Shown piece by piece: positions 44,906-55,833 of a stretch of 64,000 nucleotides of DNA (position 1 is its first letter; each line of letters begins with the position of its first letter). The stretch comes from Fusarium oxysporum f. sp. lycopersici 4287 (taxonomy: Eukaryota; Ascomycota; Sordariomycetes; Hypocreales; Nectriaceae), in assembly GCF_000149955.1 (NCBI RefSeq), contig NC_031000.1, forward strand, positions 654,761 through 718,760, in the 5' to 3' direction. The translations under genes were made by a program, and so were the position numbers. Below the pieces are notes generated by a model. That model was not told where the DNA came from. It was given only the letters and a program-made list of their open reading frames with translations, and searched no databases.

Positions 44906-46083
44906 GAATAAATAATGTACGAAAGAGGACTGAATTGTGATATGCGTAATAAAAGAGTAGATGTGTGGTCGTTGTTCTGTGGGATCTTAGTTGCATCATA
45001 GTTGCATCATATAATCTCTTGATACCGACTTTCACAATTCGATTTGTCATACGGCTTTTGTTCAGTGAATCCAGCGCGCGGCAAGCCGCTTAAAGGCCGT
45101 CGCGGTCTGATTGTGACGCAGCCAAGCGGAGTTGCCGCGCGGTTGATTTGTAATCCCGCCTCCCTATGCTTGATTTCATCGTGTTAGGCCATTCCACGAT
45201 CAAGGTATATCTTTAATACTGTACCGCCTGGACTGGGAGAAGAGAAACTCAATGTTGTTGGCTTCGTGGACACTCAAAGGGACAGTACTGTCCGTGTCTG
45301 GCTAAAATACATACCGCTGAATGAGGAATGAATGAATTAGGCAATTTGAGGCTCATTGTAAGAAAGAGAAATTGTATTGACGCTCAGTAATAATCCTCAC
45401 GTCTGCGAAACAACCAGTTTCATCACTCGAGTTTCACTCTCCTTTGCGCTTTCCCAACCCGTCAAATGTGAAGAGTAGCATCTGCAGGGGCACGCGTTGT
45501 GGGGTATACACATTCATCAGGGTGCCTCTGATCGACTCGCTGCGGCACTCGGCGATAGATCTCTGGCTTGATACTATGACCCAGCAGATAGCACAACTTT
45601 TATCTACAATAGCGCGAGTTACCCTACTGTGGCATCTGGGCATTTACGCCCTAATTTCCAAGTCCTCTTCGATGCAGCTCGGGAAGTCTACTATTAAATA
45701 GAGTAGGGTCAGTCTGCGTTGAGAAATGTTAAAGGCAATGATACTGCTGCTGTGCAAGCCTACGTTAACCCGATTTGAGGCACTGCCGATGTCCTTCAGC
45801 CAATAAATCAGGCATTCAGGAACCTCTATATATATCTATTTTAGGATCGTTCTTTTATATCCTTACTATAAATAGAGTCTATAATAAGTTTAGTATCTAT
45901 AAGTGTATATGTATCTGCAATGTTTGGATTATATGCTTTATTACTAGAAAGATCTTTTTAATCCTATTTGCTGTAATTATAACTAGATGTAACTAGGTAT
46001 TCTGTAAGGGTTAGGGTATAAGTAGTAGGTAATAGACCCTAAGTCAGCTGACCTTCTGGTTATTTACGGATACTAATTTCTAG
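44906..46083. other. FMN reductase promoter and AT-rich relic DNA
   Basis: The left 250 bases are the FMN reductase upstream region. From about 45.8 to 46.07 kb the sequence becomes TA-rich with no coding frame, as at the other RIP-like blocks. Short frames at 45.4-45.7 kb have no motif. Confidence 0.4.
45135..45142. promoter_or_regulatory. CCGCGCGG upstream of FMN reductase
   Basis: An exact copy of the shared palindrome about 230 bases upstream of the ATG at 44905. A near copy (GCGCGCGG) lies at 45074. The extension TTG-CCGCGCGG-TTGA matches the reverse strand of the 21001 copy. Confidence 0.45.
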
Positions 46084-46410
46084 GTGCTCGAAATAACTAT
46101 TGATAGTTTTATTCCTATATCGTTTACTCCCTTTCTCCTACTTATATGGTCTGTCGTCAACGTATTAGCCGTTATCTTTCTCTTTGAACTTACGGCCGGA
46201 TTCTACTGCATTGGATACGCATTCCCGGCTTATGCACTATGGATTATTCTGATAGAGGTCTGGTCTGGATACGGTAATTATCTGCGTACCGGCTTGCCTA
46301 TTTTGATTGCTTGGTGGGTGACAGGGCATTTCACGGCGTACTTGGGAATCAGGGAGAGATGCCTAAATCGATCGGCGCAACAGACTGCTGCCGAAGATAA
46401 AGAACGATAA
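46084..46410 (+). pseudogene. Relic of an SNG1/DUF3533-type membrane protein C-terminus
   Basis: The frame reads FLLLIWSVVNVLAVIFLFEL, then GFYCIGYAFPAYALWIILIEVWSG given by its pieces GFYCIGYAFPAY and LIEVWSG, then LPILIAWWVTGHFTAYLGIRERC. This order of a VNV helix, a GFYxxGYAxP turn and a final long helix is that of the last part of fungal SNG1/DUF3533 membrane proteins. The first two thirds is missing and the sequence upstream is TA-rich. It is therefore read as a truncated relic. The match is from memory of the family and is moderate. Confidence 0.5.
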
Positions 46411-47046
46411 AGGACATGAGCAATACCCGACTTCAGAATGTTTCAATTCCACTGAAGGAAGAATCAGGCCTAATAGCTTACGAACAGAACAAATGTTTAG
46501 GACATTGTTCGAGTATCTTCCTATACAGGCCGTCATACGCGCCAGTATGTTGAACTCGATCAACGGTTGCAACACAGCGACCCGCCACTTCGGCATGGCT
46601 TGCTCGTTCTCTCCAGTTATTCACCTCTGCCTGGGCGTCTACGTCATCCGAGGTATGAGTTACAAAAAGGCATGAGTTGATATCTTCAGGACGGTTAGTT
46701 TTGTAACAGTTACTAGACTAACTTAATTGGCTACATTTATACAGGACCTCTACATCCCATTATCCATATGACCGAGCGTTTGGCCCGAGCCTTCTTCATG
46801 TCTTGGTTTGACACCCATTTTGTGCAATGGATTGGTTGGCAACTTATGTATGGAAGTATTGTGTACATAAAATTGGGGATTCTTCCGTTTGGTGATCGAA
46901 CGGAACCTCGTATCGCGATGACCTCCAGACATCTCACCACCCATTCAGACAATCTCACTCGCAAGAGATGGTAAATAATCATGGAGAACATTGCATACTT
47001 AAATAGATGCTCTAATATACTGACTCCTATATCCCGGTTACCTGAG
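46411..47046. other. Intergenic, no gene recognised
   Basis: Several short overlapping frames occur on both strands, none with a motif. The stretch lies between the membrane-protein relic and the 3' end of NmrA-like gene 2. Confidence 0.4.
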
Positions 47047-48173
47047 CTATTTGAGGTCCTTGAAGGACTTATGCCCTCTCAAGAAGTCGATCAAGGAGGT
47101 CGGCTTGTCACCCACCAGCGCGGCGTGGCTGTCATCAAGTGGCTCAAAAGCGAAGTAACCGCCTTCGGCAACGAGCCGCATGTTTTCCAACACTTCTTCA
47201 GCTACCCAATCTGGCGCACCCATTGACTCCTTCACGCCCTGAAGGAATGCGTCATGGGGTAAACTGTAGAAGCCGGCCTTTTCCCCTGCCTCTGGGAATG
47301 CTGTCTTGAAAGCATCAACGACCTCCAAGGGAGTCGTGTATCTGGTAGAGCCAAGAACCCTCTTCCCAAGCAGTTGGTCCTTCTTCAACACGATAGCCTT
47401 TACCCAGATACCGGTGTCGCGAACATCGAAAATGGGGATAGGCGCGGATTCCGGCATGGGAACAGCAAAGACCCAGGCACCTTCGTTCTGTCGGAAGAAG
47501 TCTACCACGGATTGCAGATACATGCCGGGAAGGAAGAAACTCGAGGGAACGCCACCCTCTCTTGCATACTCTTCGATACGAGCCTTGCCATCTAAGTGGT
47601 AGACATGAGGAAGTTTGCCGTTAGTAACTGCGCATGTCAGAGCGGCTCTTCCTTAAGTATGCGAAAATAAGTCTTACGTTTCTTAACATCGAGCAATGAG
47701 CTAAAAATGAAGTACGAGACGCCAGCTTCCTTTGTTAAGGAAAGAAAGGGAGAAGAGTCAGCTCGTGCCCAAAATCGATATCTGTAAACATACTTTGGCA
47801 GCATCAACAATATTCTTGCCTTGCTGGATCTCGGTGTCGGTACTCATACTTTCCCAATAATTGGTAACACCGAAAACTGCAGTTGCACCAGTGAAAGCCT
47901 TGACAAGAGACAACTTGTTGTTCAAATCACCCTTTCCGATCGTCAGCTACCAACGACCAAAGACAGGAGCTTTGAGCTTTGTCTATGACTTACAGCGACA
48001 GCTTTGGCACCCCGTTCCACAAGCTTCTTGGCTTTTTCATTCGATGGGTCTCGGGTGATAGCATGAACAGCCCATTCCTTGTTCAGTACAGGGTCATTGA
48101 GGAAGATATCAACGACACTACCGCCCTGAGAACCGGTAGAACCGATGACAGCGATGATCTTTTTGTTCGACAT
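47047..48173 (-). CDS. NmrA-like NAD(P)-binding protein 2, 316 aa, 4 exons
   Basis: Exons 48173-47994, 47931-47794, 47729-47678 and 47627-47047 join with GT-AG introns into 316 residues. The N-terminus reads IAVIGSTGSQGGSV, the NmrA-type GxxGxxG loop. Then come WAVHAITRDPS, GDLNNKLSLVKAFTGATAVFGVTNYW (pieces LVKAFTGATAVFGVTNYW), TEIQQGKNIVDAAKEAGVSY and FIFSSLLDVKKLTNGKLPHV. LPGMYLQSV and a C-terminal substrate-like domain follow. The first ATG codon before SNKK (48173) suits the fold; an upstream in-frame ATG at 48245 would add 24 unrelated residues. Function is NAD(P)-binding redox sensing or reduction by analogy. It is divergent from pirin and shares with it an upstream region containing CCGCGCGG at 48395. 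Confidence 0.88.
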
Positions 48174-49065
48174 TCTGACGTTGGACTTAATCGTTTGATC
48201 TTGACTTGATAATAGTGGAAGTAAGGATGATATGGTTATTTTCATGGAGGCATTGGTGCTACTTTAAATGCCAGAAATCTGTCATATCGATCAAATGTGG
48301 AACGTGCAAAGTATACTTCCATTTTCGGTTCGTAAGAAGGCATCACTAATCGGAGTCTGGCTTGTTGCGGGGCCAAGGTGTGCTAAACCCCGAGCCGCGC
48401 GGATCAAACTCTCATATCAAGATTTACTCATTCTGGTAAAGGTAGGGCGCGACGCCGTGACACACTTAGCTGCTAGGGGAGGGCCGAGCGGGAAATGCCA
48501 AGACACCGGAATGTGGGTCTTCTCTGCTCCAGCCTCTCATCTTAGATTAAGATTATGAGAGGCATCGTTATGTACCTTGACCGCTCTAGCGCCAGCACAG
48601 AATTTATTCAATGCATACTGCTCTTCTCACCGATATGCCTAGCGAGCGGAGCTCTGCCGCACGGGCAGACGGAGTCTCAACCGGACATTGACTGATGAGC
48701 GAGGTGCAAGCGCCTGGTTGTTCACAGCACAAGGCTAGTCGGACCTCCATAATTTGGCCGGTTCTGATGAGTGGTTACCCCACCTGAATCTCGTCAGCAT
48801 TGATAAGCTTACTCTGTGAAACAACAGAATATTCAGGAAGTCTTCCAGCCGCTATAGAGACTTGAGTCCGGCTCCAGGTTGAGCATATGCGCAGCGTAGA
48901 TATATATATGCATTATCGCCGGGCCAAGCCTCATAACAATTATCGAAGTCGCTAAACGAGACCGAGTCCAACCTCGAACAAGTCCAGCCTACTACAACTT
49001 ATACATTGTTGGCACACTAAAGTTATCAACCAACACACCCTCCTCGTTTCAGTCAGCCATTGACC
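48174..49065. promoter_or_regulatory. Divergent promoter of NmrA-like 2 and pirin
   Basis: CCGCGCGG lies at 48395-48402, 222 bases upstream of the NmrA-like 2 ATG and about 660 bases upstream of the pirin ATG. The rest holds no gene. A further run of CGG/CCG triplets is seen near 48.64-48.69 kb. Confidence 0.45.
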
Positions 49066-49980
49066 ATGCCGGAACTGAGAGCGATTAGCAAAATCTTCAC
49101 CGCTCTCGAACAGGCCGAGGGCGCTGGAGCCAGAGTATGACGCTCCATCGGTAGCAAATACCAGCGCAACTTCTCGCCATTCCTCATGCTTGACCACATG
49201 AACGGGAGCAATGGTGCAGGTTTTCCTGATCACCCCCACCGAGGACAAGAAACAGTATCCTACATCCTCAAGGGCTCTATTGAGCATGAGGACTTTGCTG
49301 GGAACAAGGGCATTCTGTATGCTGGAGACCTGCAGTTTATGACTGCGGGCAGAGGCATTATGCATTCCGAACAGCCGATCCCGAGCCCTGATGGAAGCTC
49401 AGGTGCTGGTTTCCAGTTGTGGGTCGACCTCCCAAAACATCTGAAGATGTGTGAGCCCAGATATCGAGATCTGAGAGCCAGAGAGATCCCGCTCGCGCAT
49501 CTAGATGATGGCAAGGTTCTTGTCAAGGTTATATCAGGCAAGGCCGGCAACGTTGACGGCGTCAAAGACTTGGCATACACCCCCGTGTGGTATCTAGATG
49601 TTGAAATCCAACCGGGTGGCACACTGGTTCAATCCCTGCCCAAGGATTGGAATGCATTCTCTTATGTCTTTGAAGGTTCTGCGGACTTCGCATCTCAAAC
49701 CGGAATCTTGACAAGGGTAGATCAGTACGGTACGGTGATATATAAACCAGGAAGAGATGCCATTTCTATCCAGGTTGCTGAGAGTGAAGGTTCTAGCGCT
49801 CGCCTTCTCATCATCGCCGGCCAGATCCTCGAACAACCAATCGTTCAGCATGGACCATTTGTATCAACTAGTGCTGACGGTATTCGTCAGGCTTTCGAAG
49901 ACTTCTACCAGGGTAAAAATGGATTTGAGAGGGCAAAGGGATGGCAGAGTGACAATATGAAACGCAGAATGAGTATGTAG
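49066..49980 (+). pseudogene. Pirin with one premature TGA at codon 25
   Basis: From ATG at 49066 the frame reads MPELRAISKIFTALEQAEGA and then GARV, a TGA at 49138-49140, and RSIGSKYQRNFSPFLMLDHM onward to 49980, 304 codons in all. The metal site is complete: HPHRG supplies two His, and GRGIMHSEQP supplies the third His and the Glu. Pirins are cupin-fold iron proteins; some oxidise flavonols (quercetinase) and others modulate transcription factors. Related proteins have GARVRRSIG here, so CGA to TGA is likely. An internal start at 49186 would give 264 residues but lose the first strands of the barrel. It may be a dead gene, a read-through allele or a sequence error. Confidence 0.85.
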
Positions 49981-50675
49981 GACCTAACATCTGTCCGCAA
50001 CCTTTGATACAAATATACTGGTACTAAATGAGGTGTACATGAGTCGCGAACTTAAGTAGATACAACGAAACAATATGATATATCTGTTTCATTCGACTTC
50101 GTCGCCATCTTCAGACCAGCTGTCCTAAAAGCGGATGCTCTCGTGAATAGAGTTATTTATTAGTTGCCTGCACTAACTAAGGGTCTCTCCCCCTTACACA
50201 ATTGATCATAACCCAATTCCTTGTCACCCCCTTATGCCACCACCGTTTAACCTAATCGGACATGGAAAATTGGGCTTCATTTGATTGAAGCCAATCATAT
50301 CGCAGTTTCGGACAGACAAATGAGGTGGTCAGCATGCCCGTAGAGCTAAGATGGCCTACCCTACAGTATTCTGAGCACTAACTACGAAAGCTTACGTACA
50401 CAATAAAGAAGCGCTGTCTTAAAAATGATTTAACTTGCGAAAAGAACTGATCATATCTTTTAAATTCATTCGATTAAGGTGTTCGTAAACTTAATGAAAT
50501 ATTAGCCATATATATTTTTTTCCCTTCAAGTTTGGAGAGAGAAAGAATAAAATCTTGCAATCACGCTAACACAATTAGAAACCGTACACTTCATGATGCT
50601 GCATTTATCTGAGGTGCTGGAAGACTTTACACCAGAGCAAGTTCACGACAAAGCAAATAAAGATAGTTTCTGTTT
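49981..50675. other. Convergent 3' flanks of pirin and GST
   Basis: No gene is seen. The middle is AT-rich (around 50.40-50.58 kb) and probably contains both 3' UTRs. Confidence 0.4.
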
Positions 50676-52157
50676 CTATTTCGTAGCAGACTTGACTACT
50701 GTAACATCTCCGTCTAGCCCAAGAATATTTGGCGATGGTCCGGCAGCCGTCATGGCGGATGGGTTGATGTTAGTATGGCTTCTAGTGTAATAGTTCTTGA
50801 TGTGAAGAAAATTGGTTGTGTCTTTGAAGGCCGGGATTGTCCAGTAAGGCGTACGAAGCCATTTGTGAATGTGGGGGTAACCAGACCGAATATCCCTGAC
50901 ATTACACTTGAAGTGATACGTATAGACTGGCTGTGGTCTCTGTTAGAAACATTAATTCCAAGGCGTAAAAATCAGTCCAAGTGTGTAGTGCATACATGAC
51001 TGTAGCGACTCGTAGAACATAAGAAGTAAGCAGCAGAAGAGCGAAGCCTTAACTTACCGGTACATCAAACCTGATTAGAGTCACAAAGCTGGATGGAATC
51101 TGTTAACCATACCACGGGAGTATATATCAGTGTTTCAGTACTCACAGTCTTATGTCAACCTCGGATATCTTGTCGCCAAGCCAATAAGATCCTGAGCTGG
51201 TGGCTAGATAAGCTTCAACTTTGTGCAGTGCCCTGAATAGCGTCGTTACATCTTCGTCATAAGCCTCTTGCGAGCTTGCGAAACCACACTTGTAAACGCC
51301 GTTGTTGATATCGTTTTAGTGCCATTCGTGGGCCTCGTCGATTTCCTTCTGGTGCTCCGGAGGGTACAGGGAGATCGATCGGTACTTTTCCGCTATCAAA
51401 TGGTCGAACTGAGATTGTCAGCCGTCAGAGCGACTCTGGAATACCGAAATGACAGAATTTGGAGAACGTGAGAAGGTGGTGAAGCCCCGGCCCTCTTACT
51501 TCGGTTCCAAACATGCGCAGTATCTCGCTGCTTTCGTTGTTTACAATGACCCGGTTGATCTTGTCATATAGAACAGGGACGGAGAATCTTGCTGCGTAAT
51601 TCGGGTCTGTCTCAAAATAGACTTGGCGGAGGTGGGTGAAGCTATCGTGCAATGGATCTGGAACGACGTTCTCGCCTTCCGCGTCCGTGTCGGCTGGAGT
51701 TGCGAAGCGCCACCCTTTGTTTGCTCTTTGTCAGTATTTCTCACACTAAGGCCATAGGCGATCGGCTAAACATCTCCGGAAACTTACCAGACCGGAAATC
51801 GAGATGCCAGTGGACGACTGAAAAGGAAATAATGTCGTCTAGGCCCTTCAATTTGCGAGCGATCAAAAGCCGATGAGCCTGTTATACAATCCTCTCCTTC
51901 AATAATACTTCACGCATCTAGGCTTTTCGTTATATTCATACCCATGGACAAGCATAGCTCACGTAAAGATGATATCTGCCTTGCTCCGGTGGGAATCTTG
52001 CGCCCGGCTGTCTTGAGATGAAATTTCGGATAACCGTAGCGGGGCGTTGGAAGTGACCCTTTTCGTCAGTCGAAGACTTCCAGTCCACAGTGTCGTTGTT
52101 GGTCTGCATTGCAAAGTTGGTTATATTAGCTTTAGGGATAGGAATGTTGAGATGCAT
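50676..52157 (-). pseudogene. Glutathionyl-hydroquinone reductase-like GST, 6 exons, one TAA
   Basis: Exons 52157-51942, 51878-51788, 51714-51500, 51408-51146, 51088-51058 and 50930-50676 join into 357 codons, the usual length of the ECM4/YqjG omega-like GST group. The catalytic motif is CPWAHR, rebuilt across intron 1. Then come VVHWHLDF, RFSVPVLYDKINRVIVNNES (pieces SVPVLYD and IVNNESSEI), WLGDKISEVDIRL, VTLIRFDVP and a C-terminal YHFKCNVRDI...WTIPAFKDTTNF. These enzymes reduce glutathionyl-hydroquinones and help clear chlorinated or natural quinones. TAA at 51316-51318 interrupts the helical domain between EAHEWH and NDINNGVYKCGF, where relatives have Tyr. Without it the gene would be fully intact. 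It is divergent from the multicopper oxidase. Confidence 0.85.
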
Positions 52158-53164
52158 CAGTGATAGACGATCAACAAGGATAATTATGTTGCATTCCTGT
52201 TAATAATAATAATTGTCTTACTACGGCAAGCGTGGTAAAGCAATCGCCAACAATTGTCCATTATTTTGAAAAGGTTGGTAGCTCATGGACAAATGAACAA
52301 CGATAACGCTAGCAGCCCTCGGCCAGCCGCGCGGTAATGACGTATTCTGCGGCGTACCGGACCTCCTGTCAGGGGTTAGTCTCAAACCTAAAGCACCCAA
52401 ATTCTAAATACCTGCAGATGATCCTGGGCACGGAGTTTCCTGTCACATTCAGCTTAGAGTCGGAGTCATGCCACCTAGATGCATCTGGCTGACCGAAAGA
52501 CCACTCGCCAAGTGCAGGTCGTCATGAAATTTTATGGAAGAAAGGTGTATCAGAACTGTGTTACTCGCAAATCTTAGACTAGCCAATGAAAGCTGCTGGC
52601 TTCATCAACCACAACTAACCGCATGCCTTAGGTAAGATTCCAATCTAATCTATACTTAAGTAGAAGGTGAGATAACAGACTGTGGCCGTAAATTCAGGTC
52701 CACGCGTAGGACTAAGGGGGTAGATGAGGCAAAAAGCAAAACGGTGTAAGAAGAAGTGTGCCGACTCGCCAGCGGAACCTCGAAGAATGCACGGTCTCTA
52801 AGCAATCGTGTAGATAATCTCAATTTTGCGGGCTATTACAACCATCCGTCCGTTGGCCATGACGTCGGCTACACTGGAACCCCCGAGTTCCCGATTATAC
52901 TTTAGTGAGTTAGAAGATCTCAGCTGTTACCGAGTGAGGTCAGCGTGGCCATGATTCAGCTGGGAATAACTGAAAATATCTACTAGTGCCCCAGATCGTC
53001 AACCAAAATAAGATTCAATTGGCGATCATAATCTCCACCTGTCGAGATACCTAACAGAAAGGCTATCAGGCTGATATAAAGAACGTAGAAGCGTCGAAGT
53101 GTTTGTAGCCGGAATAATCTAGCTCTTTACAGCTTTGTTTTCCATCACGTCCGCTCCCTTCGCC
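52158..53164. promoter_or_regulatory. Divergent promoter of GST and multicopper oxidase
   Basis: No gene is seen in this 1-kb stretch. Besides CCGCGCGG at 52327 there is a CTGATATAA at about 53070 that could serve as a TATA region for the oxidase. Confidence 0.4.
52327..52334. promoter_or_regulatory. CCGCGCGG in the GST/multicopper oxidase promoter
   Basis: An exact copy lies 170 bases upstream of the GST ATG and 831 bases upstream of the oxidase ATG. It continues as TAATGACGT, nearly the same as at 21001. Confidence 0.45.
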
Positions 53165-55177
53165 ATGGCCCGATCAGCTTGGCTTCCTTTGTTAGTTCTA
53201 CATGTCCAACTATTCTTCATTAGTTTATTCGCATGGCCTACAAATCATGTAATTTATGATACTGTTGACTCCCAGTTGGAGGTCGACGCTGGCACAGGAA
53301 CAGATAAAACCTCGATACTAACGGGGAGCAAGAGGGTCTTCGACTTGACCATTACGTGGGAGAATTATACCCCAGATGGTTTTACTAGGAAAATGATGCT
53401 GGTCAATGGACAATCACCTGGTCCCCTCATCGATATCAATGAGGGAGATAGAGTATCTGTCACTATTTTTAACAATTCTCCATTTAACACGACGATTCAC
53501 TACCATGGTATGCTTCGAAAAAGAGTTTAGAGCAATTGATCATTAATAGTACCTAGGAATAGATATGGCCGATACGCCCTGGTCAGACGGTGTTCCAGGA
53601 GTAACACAACGGCCGATAAGACCGGGTGACAGTTTCATTTACGAGTTCAAGGCAACTCAGTATGGTAGCTATTGGTATCATTCCCACTTCCATTGCCAGA
53701 TCGAAGACGGTCTGTACGGCCCCATATTGATTCGTCCGAGGAGAGACAAGCTTAAGCCATTTCACCTGATCTCAACGAATGTCAAGGTTCAAAGACGCCT
53801 GGAGGAGGCCGAACGAGCAATCAAACCATTTCTTGTGTCTGATTTTACCCATCTGACATCCGATGANNNNNNNNNNNNNNNNNNNNNNNNNNNNNNNNNN
53901 NNNNNNNNNNNNNNNNNNNNNNNNNNNNNNNNNNNNNNNNNNNNNNNNNNNNNNNNNNNNNNNNNNGAACGATTTGAATAAGCACCTGAGCCAAATACAG
54001 CGAGACTATCTGGCCATAGTACTAGGGGCATCAATAACTGACAAAGGGTACGACAAGATCTACAGAAAGATTGTGAATAAAAACTGATATTTTTTTCGGT
54101 AGCTGCCTCCCTGCTTCTGCGTTGATTAAGTTTGGTGGCGGTAGCGGCGATGAGGACGCATTGCCCCAAACTGTTTTTTGGGGCTGCAAAGAAACGAAGG
54201 GTTCAATCGAAACTATCGAGACACGAGAGCCAGATGATTTAATAGGCGAGTGGGTTGCTATAGACATCATTGGAGGCTTCAGCTTTATCACCGCAGTTAT
54301 GTCCATCGATGAACACGACATGTGGGTATATGCCGTGGACGGCTCCTACGTTGAGCCACAAAAGGTCCAAGCAATAACTGTGTCCAATGGCGACCGGTAT
54401 TCGGTATTCGTAAATACGAAAAACGCTGGAAAATTCAAGATTCGCTGCAGCTCAGTCAACATAGCCCCAATCCTCGTGGGACACGCAATACTCTCAGTCG
54501 GTAGCAAGAACAGCACCACCGTCTCTACTCCTTTCATCGATATAGCCGGGAGGCCTACCTCTCCAGAAGTCAAATACTTTGACCAAGCTATTGCACATCC
54601 ATTTCCGCCTGAGTTTGTTGCTGCCAAAGCTGACGCTTTCTTTCCGCTCAGCATGCAGGTGGACGGTGCTTCTTACCTTTGGGCTATGAACCACACGCGG
54701 CTAATGCCCACGGATATTGATGCAGCCGTGGAGCCTGTACTCTTCGCGCCAGCTGTTGATAAACAGAACAATGTTACTATCACCACCAAACTCAATACTT
54801 GGGTGGACCTTTTGTTTTTTACTGGCAGTGAGCCTATGCCTCCACACCCGATTCACAAGCATGGGAACAAGATGTTCCAAATTGGGTCCGGGGTGGGCCA
54901 CTTCAAATGGAACTCGACCGAAGAGGCTCTCAAGGATATACCGGAGAATTTCAACCTGGTTAACCCCCCCAAAAGGGATGGTTTTGCGTCGCTAACCGCG
55001 TTCGGTAATGTGACTTGGGTGGTCGTAAGATATCATGTCACGAACCCTGGGGCTTGGCTACTGCATTGCCATATTGACAATCATCTTCAAGGCGGAATGA
55101 TGATGATTATCCAGGATGGAGTTGACCACTGGCCTCGGGTTCCAGACTATTACCTTTCTTATGGCCAACACGAGTGA
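53165..55177 (+). CDS. Secreted multicopper oxidase (laccase-like), with assembly gap
   Basis: Exons are 53165-53507, 53557-54047 (containing 100 N) and 54103-55177. The ATG at 53165 begins a signal peptide (ARSAWLPLLVLHVQLFFISL). All four copper-binding regions are present: HYHG (rebuilt across intron 1), WYHSHFHCQ, HPIHKHGN and HCHIDNHLQGGM. The axial type-1 position after the last His appears to be Met. GIDMADTPWSDGVPGVTQ, given by pieces TPWSDGVPGVTQ, is typical of ascomycete oxidases. Such enzymes oxidise phenols or metals with reduction of O2 to water and act outside the cell or in the wall. Part of the second cupredoxin domain is hidden by the gap, so intactness there is unknown. Confidence 0.9.
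53867..53966. other. 100-base run of N (assembly gap)
   Basis: Exactly 100 N, the customary placeholder for a gap of unknown size. Exon 2 of the multicopper oxidase is out of phase by one base across it if the gap is counted as 100, so the true length differs or an intron is hidden. Confidence 0.99.
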
Positions 55178-55612
55178 AATATGCATACAAGCATGGATAT
55201 TTGGAGCATAGGACGCCGGCGGTAGTCCTCAGGTCAGCTCTATAAGTCATTTCTCTAAGATACAGAACAGACGTCTTAACTTTTAATGGTATATATCTCC
55301 GAACATGTATTTTTATTCCACAAAATGAACAGCCCAACCTTGCTAAATCCATTATGGATGTTATTGGCGTTGTAACCCTGTAGGCCAAAACCGTTCTCCG
55401 CCTTCATGCAATTTACATCATAACCTGCTTATGTACCCTGCACGCTAGTTTCAAAAGTACGACCACGGATATCTTATCTAGTCGGGCAGGTACTTAGGAT
55501 ACTTTATAAATTCGGCTCTTCTCTTTTTCCTCTACCATTAATTCACAGTTATTCTCCTCGTCCTTCAACCCAGTAGTATCCACCTATTCCAATATCAGCT
55601 CCAACTCCCATA
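55178..55612. promoter_or_regulatory. Promoter of the small Cys-rich protein
   Basis: A TTTATAAA box lies near 55502, then a long C/T-rich leader (about 55517-55610) leads to the ATG at 55613. This is the layout of a strongly expressed fungal gene. Confidence 0.5.
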
Positions 55613-55833
55613 ATGCGCTTCAATGTTCTCGCCCTTCTTGCTTGCATTGCTATCGCGGCACCTGCGCCCCAAGATCAATGCCCTGCTAATGCTCCCGCTG
55701 GTACTGTCTGTTGTTACGACAACGTGGTAGGTAGCTTCAGGTCCTCAATCCGACGATACTGCTTACTGACGGCCACCCCCACTAGATTGGAAAATGTCAC
55801 GGCCCTGGACAGATTTACAATATTTGCGAATGA
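55613..55833 (+). CDS. Small secreted Cys-rich protein, 53 aa
   Basis: Two exons (55613-55726 and 55786-55833) join through a 59-base intron with a GTAGGT donor, CTTACTGAC branch site and ACTAG acceptor. The product is 53 residues: a signal peptide (MRFNVLALLACIAIAAPAP) and a mature peptide of about 34 residues with five Cys in the pattern C-x9-CC-x7-C-x9-C, ending NICE. Without splicing the frame runs on to 55960 and loses this pattern. Small secreted Cys-rich proteins of this kind are often effector candidates or antimicrobial or wall peptides; no family is recognised. It is too short for hydrophobins, which need eight Cys. It sits beside a secreted oxidase and the third regulator. Confidence 0.6.

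Noticed and set aside
49138..49165. An intron removing the pirin stop (GTATGA donor)
   Set aside because: The only nearby acceptor would leave an intron of about 20 bases, far too short, and would delete conserved residues.
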